17,290 bases of DNA from the NCBI GenBank assembly GCA_027730885.1, contig JAQCHM010000019.1, forward strand, positions 1 through 17,290, read 5' to 3'. Numbering within the stretch: position 1 is the stretch's first letter; every line of letters begins with the position of its first letter. The notes beneath the pieces are model-generated. The model saw nothing but the letters and a program-made list of their open reading frames with translations, ran no database searches and was not told where the DNA came from. Of this stretch, positions 14,498 to 17,290 are shown piece by piece. This DNA comes from Actinomycetota bacterium (GTDB lineage: Bacteria; Actinomycetota; Acidimicrobiia; Acidimicrobiales; SZUA-35). Both the position numbers and the translations under genes were made by a program.

Positions 14498-14516
14498 CTT
14501 CGGTGTGCGCCGATGA
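14498..14516. repeat. Second copy of the GTGTGCGCCGATGA element
   Basis: CTTCGGTGTGCGCCGATGA here matches CTTCGGCGTGTGCGCCGATGA at 6776-6796 apart from two missing bases. It lies in the non-homologous gap between the isomerase stop and the hydrolase remnant. This suggests a dispersed intergenic element; two copies in 17 kb are few, so this remains tentative. Confidence 0.4.
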
Positions 14517-14554
14517 ACCCCGAGGAGGGCCCGCAGCGCTGACACGCCGTGTTG

Positions 14555-15319
14555 TTACAGCCCCGGAATAGCAGAGAAGTCGGGCTCGCGTTTCTCGGTG
14601 AATGCCGCGACGGCCTCGCGGTTGGCCGCACCGCCCATGAGGGGCTGGTACGCGACCAGCTCTCGGTTGTGGGCGGCGAGGACGGCCTCGGTCTTGCCGG
14701 CTGCGAGCATCAGCTTCTTCGTCGCAATCAGCGACGGGATCGGGTTCGCGGCGATCTCCTGAGCCACCTGCATCGTCTCGTCCATGAGGGAATCGGCAGT
14801 GCAGACCTTCCACACGAGCCCCATCTCATGGCACTCCTCGGCACTGAACCAGCGCCCGGTCAACAGCACGTGGGCCGCGTTCTGCCAGCCCATCACCGAC
14901 GCGAACGTCGCGCTGCTGCCTGCTTCGGGCGCCAAGCCGAGCTGAGGAAACGGTGTGCGGAGCCGGGCGGTGTCGGCCATGAGTGCAAGATCGCAATGGC
15001 CGAGGATGGTCATGCCGATTCCCACACCCAGTCCGTTCACGGCCGCCACGAGCGGCTTGGGGAAGGTTGCCAACCGTTCGAGCATGGACGGGAACTGATG
15101 CTCCTCCCCGCCGGCGAGCATCTCGGTCAAGTCCTGCCCGGCACAGAACGCCCGGCCTTCGCCGGTCAACACCACGACAGCAACACCCGGGTCCGCCGCG
15201 GCCGCGTCGAGGCCGTCGCGGATCGAGCTGAACACGGCGTTGTTCATCGCGTTCAGTGCATCCGGCCGGTTGATGGAAAGGATGCGGACACGGCCGGTGT
15301 CTGTCGTCTTGAGCGCCAT
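14555..15319 (-). CDS. Delta3,delta2-enoyl-CoA isomerase-like crotonase (ECI2/PECI type)
   Basis: From ATG 15319 the protein has 254 residues. The oxyanion motifs are GRAFCAGQDL (55-64) and NGLGVGIGMTILGHCDLALM (95-114). Hydratase glutamates are absent (Thr104, Phe124). However, RTPFPQLGLAPEAGSS (121-136) carries Glu132 in the position of the catalytic Glu of peroxisomal delta3,delta2-enoyl-CoA isomerase (PEGCSS in human ECI2). That supports double-bond shifting in unsaturated acyl-CoA so that beta-oxidation can proceed. It lies 56 bp after the CoA-transferase stop on the same strand, which fits a unit that activates and processes an unsaturated acid. CACTAT 6 nt before the ATG is a relaxed match to the leaderless pattern. 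The longer open frame from 15607 overlaps the CoA-transferase and is rejected. Confidence 0.9.
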   Translation of the reverse strand: MALKTTDTGRVRILSINRPDALNAMNNAVFSSIRDGLDAAAADPGVAVVVLTGEGRAFCAGQDLTEMLAGGEEHQFPSMLERLATFPKPLVAAVNGLGVGIGMTILGHCDLALMADTARLRTPFPQLGLAPEAGSSATFASVMGWQNAAHVLLTGRWFSAEECHEMGLVWKVCTADSLMDETMQVAQEIAANPIPSLIATKKLMLAAGKTEAVLAAHNRELVAYQPLMGGAANREAVAAFTEKREPDFSAIPGL

Positions 15320-15325
15320 CGCCCG

Positions 15326-15331
15326 ATAGTG
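15326..15331 (-). promoter_or_regulatory. Weak -10-like box before the isomerase
   Basis: CACTAT on the minus strand is followed by 6 nt (cgggcg) and the ATG at 15319. Only A2 and T6 of TANNNT are kept. It may give the isomerase and hydrolase remnant a start independent of the CoA-transferase. Confidence 0.3.
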
Positions 15332-15375
15332 GCACAAGATTCGAGAGGGAACACCTCTCCGCGCTTCCGTTGCCG

Positions 15376-17290
15376 CTAGGCGAGGCACCCCGCGACGGCG
15401 AGCTCGGCGATCCGATCGCTGTCGTACCCGAGGAACTCGGTGAGGACATCGAACGTGTGCTCGCCCAGGGTCGGACCCGCCCATCGAGGCGCACCCTGCG
15501 TTCTCGAGAGGTCGAACGCAGCCGACTCGACGAAGCTCTCGCCGTAGGTCGAATGGGGCACCGACGTGAAATGGTGTCGGTGTGTCAACTGGGGATCGGC
15601 GACACACTCGGCTGAGTTCTGCACCTGGTGGGCCGGGACACCGGCTGCCTGCAACAACGTTTGGAGTGCCTCAGCATTCTGGGTTGACGTCCATCGAGCG
15701 AGGTGGCTTTCGATCTCGTCACCTCTGACTCGCCGTTCGGTCACCGTCAGCTCAGCGAGGTCAGGCCGGTCGATCAACCTGGCCAGCGTGCTCCATTGCT
15801 CGTCGGTCTCGCACGCGACAGCGATCCAGTGATCGCCTTCGAGCGGCGCCGTCCTTACAACTGCGTGCGGGCACATCATCCGGTCGGCGTTGCCTTGGCG
15901 GCTCGCCGCCCGATTGTGCAGCTCATCGTCAAGCAAGAGCGGCGTGATGAGGTGCATCGCCGCCTCCATCTGTGAGAAATCGATGTGCTGGCCTTGGCCG
16001 GTGCGGTCGCGATACTCGAGCGCGGCCAGGAGGGCGACGATCGTCGTGCGGGGGCTGACGTAGTCGGTGTAGGCGGTGTAGGGCCCCGATGGCAGGCGAT
16101 CGGGCCAGCCGACGATCGGGTAGAAACCGGCGAAGGAGGCACCGGCGGTTCCGAAGCCGGGGTAGTCGCAAAGCGGTCCGGTGTCGCCCATGAGGCAACT
16201 CGACATCGTGATGATCCTCGGGTTCACCTTCCGCAGCGTCTCGTAGGTCAGATCCATCTTTCGGGCGGCTCGCGGCGTGAACGACTGTGTCACCACATCG
16301 GCCCAGGCAACCAGGTCCATCAACACCTGCCGGGACTCGGGAACCGCCAAGTTGAGCTGCAGGTGCATCTTGCCTGCGTTGGACGAGTGGTATTGCAGCG
16401 AGCCCTCGAAATCGCCGTCCGCGCCGCGGAACGGGTTGGCCGATCGCAGCAGCTCCGGCCTCGTCTCGGACTCGACCCGCACAACGGTTGCTCCGAAGTC
16501 GGCCAGCGTCCGGGTGGCACCGGGGCCGGCGAGTGCCCAGAACAGATCGAGCACCTTCAGTCCCTCGAGCGCCCGACGTTGCTCGCCACCGTCCGCCGGT
16601 GGTTTGGCGGGTTCGGCGGGCAGCGAGAGCGTCCGTGGGGTCTCAGCCAACAGTTCTTCGGTGTGAGCTCCGAGCGTTGGGGGAGGGCCCAGCACTCTCG
16701 TCGGCGACCCGCTGAGACGAGCGAAGGCACCCGGGATTCGAACGGGGGTATCACGACCTGGCACCTCGATCGATTCGAAGTACCGCCGTTCGGCCAAGTG
16801 ATCGAGATCGAGCAGATCGCGGGTGGTCGTGATCGGAGCGATCAGCACATTGCGTTCCATCGCTTCACGAAGGAGATCGGCCTTGGTTCGCCTCTTCATG
16901 AAGGACTCGATCGCGTCGCTGGCACGGCCAAGTTCGTCCGGTGAGTCTCGTCCCTCGATGACGTCGAGCGCGAAGTTGATCCAGTTCTTCGTTGCCAACG
17001 ACTCGTCGCATTCACCCTCGGCGTGCATCCACTGGAAGAGGCGATTCGAGTACGGCCCGATGACTGGGCCGAAGAGGTACGTGACGTTGACGTAGCCATC
17101 GGCACACTCGTAGACGAACCGAAGTTTGAACGGGCCGAGTTCGAGGCCGCCGGCGATGCGCTTCGCCGAGGGCACGTCGACGAGCGAGTTCATCATGGCG
17201 AACTGGGCGCAGCTGATCATCGAAGCCTGAGCCGAGACCGAGACGTGTTGCCCGACCCCGGACAACCGGCGTTCGCGCAAGGCCGTGAGG
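15376..17290 (-). CDS. Tandem-domain CaiB/BaiF family CoA-transferase (5' end beyond the window)
   Basis: About 637 residues are visible and the frame continues off the right edge. The visible N-terminal part (LRERRLSGVGQHVSVSAQAS onward) is the second half of one CaiB/BaiF domain, ending near PTLGAHTEELL. A short Pro-rich linker follows, then a complete second domain starting at ALEGLKVLDLFWALAGPGAT with FGATVVRVE. In the second domain Asp406 of the visible part (TAYTDYVSPRT) is the likely counterpart of the acyl-accepting Asp of family III CoA-transferases; the Asp of the first domain is outside the window. TGQGQHIDFSQMEA and PTLGEHTFDVLTEFLG are typical. Family III enzymes move CoA between carboxylic acids. 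Two fused halves would form the interlocked dimer within one chain. The neighbouring isomerase suggests an unsaturated acid substrate. The TTG near 17280 is not a true start. Confidence 0.93.
   Translation of the reverse strand, partial: LTALRERRLSGVGQHVSVSAQASMISCAQFAMMNSLVDVPSAKRIAGGLELGPFKLRFVYECADGYVNVTYLFGPVIGPYSNRLFQWMHAEGECDESLATKNWINFALDVIEGRDSPDELGRASDAIESFMKRRTKADLLREAMERNVLIAPITTTRDLLDLDHLAERRYFESIEVPGRDTPVRIPGAFARLSGSPTRVLGPPPTLGAHTEELLAETPRTLSLPAEPAKPPADGGEQRRALEGLKVLDLFWALAGPGATRTLADFGATVVRVESETRPELLRSANPFRGADGDFEGSLQYHSSNAGKMHLQLNLAVPESRQVLMDLVAWADVVTQSFTPRAARKMDLTYETLRKVNPRIITMSSCLMGDTGPLCDYPGFGTAGASFAGFYPIVGWPDRLPSGPYTAYTDYVSPRTTIVALLAALEYRDRTGQGQHIDFSQMEAAMHLITPLLLDDELHNRAASRQGNADRMMCPHAVVRTAPLEGDHWIAVACETDEQWSTLARLIDRPDLAELTVTERRVRGDEIESHLARWTSTQNAEALQTLLQAAGVPAHQVQNSAECVADPQLTHRHHFTSVPHSTYGESFVESAAFDLSRTQGAPRWAGPTLGEHTFDVLTEFLGYDSDRIAELAVAGCLA

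Noticed and set aside
15985..16944. A 319-codon plus-strand frame opposite the CoA-transferase
   Set aside because: It is antisense to a well-supported gene, is Arg/Gly-rich and shows no family motif; the same applies to the frames at 14549-15379, 5561-6484 and 2412-3047.
1..17290. CRISPR array, tRNA or rRNA, insertion sequence, phage or toxin-antitoxin genes
   Set aside because: No regularly spaced repeats, no tRNA-like cloverleaf with TTCGA arm in context, and no transposase, integrase or defence-type protein motifs were seen on either strand.

Overview
The window is high-GC bacterial DNA. It looks like an F420-using actinobacterium, possibly Acidimicrobiia. That guess rests on coding style, two enzymes of F420-associated families, crowded acyl-CoA and flavin catabolic genes, and a recurrent leaderless promoter pattern (TANNNT ending exactly 6 nt before ATG). 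No 16S rRNA or other marker gene is present, so the taxonomy is inference.

Layout, left to right. 1-321 (-): a broken GNAT acetyltransferase remnant running off the left edge. 322-1110 (-): an ECHDC3-like crotonase. 1111-1209: a divergent control region with a perfect dyad and a candidate ECF-type promoter. 1210-1569 and 1515-2159 (+): the front of an ECF sigma factor abutting the back of an M56/M48-type membrane metallopeptidase in another frame, apparently a gene-gene junction. 2247-3674 (-): an amidase-signature hydrolase. 3794-4645 (+): a two-domain sulfurtransferase. 4730-6739 (-): a Baeyer-Villiger-type flavin monooxygenase behind a small PPOX-fold (F420- or flavin-type) protein. 6778-6900: a run of hairpins. 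6893-8122 (-): an MFS transporter. 8303-10997 (+): a possible 25-codon leader ORF, a copper/topaquinone amine oxidase and a GNAT protein. 10978-11988 (-): an F420-type luciferase-like oxidoreductase. 12184-13764 (+): a nitroreductase and a second crotonase. 13788-17290 (-): a tandem-domain CaiB/BaiF CoA-transferase (5' end off the window), an ECI2-type enoyl-CoA isomerase and an N-terminally truncated alpha/beta hydrolase.

The genes look like several small, separately promoted catabolic units rather than one pathway. The clearest group is CoA-transferase plus delta3,delta2-enoyl-CoA isomerase, which fits activation and beta-oxidation of an unsaturated carboxylic acid. The monooxygenase/PPOX pair suggests ketone oxidation. 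The amidase and amine oxidase would release ammonia from amides and amines. I found no RNA gene, CRISPR array, transposase or phage gene. The most unusual aspects are four gene remnants next to intact genes, the repeated leaderless promoter geometry, the ECF-like control region, the hairpin array sharing a 14-mer with a second site, and the three crotonases that differ at their catalytic positions.
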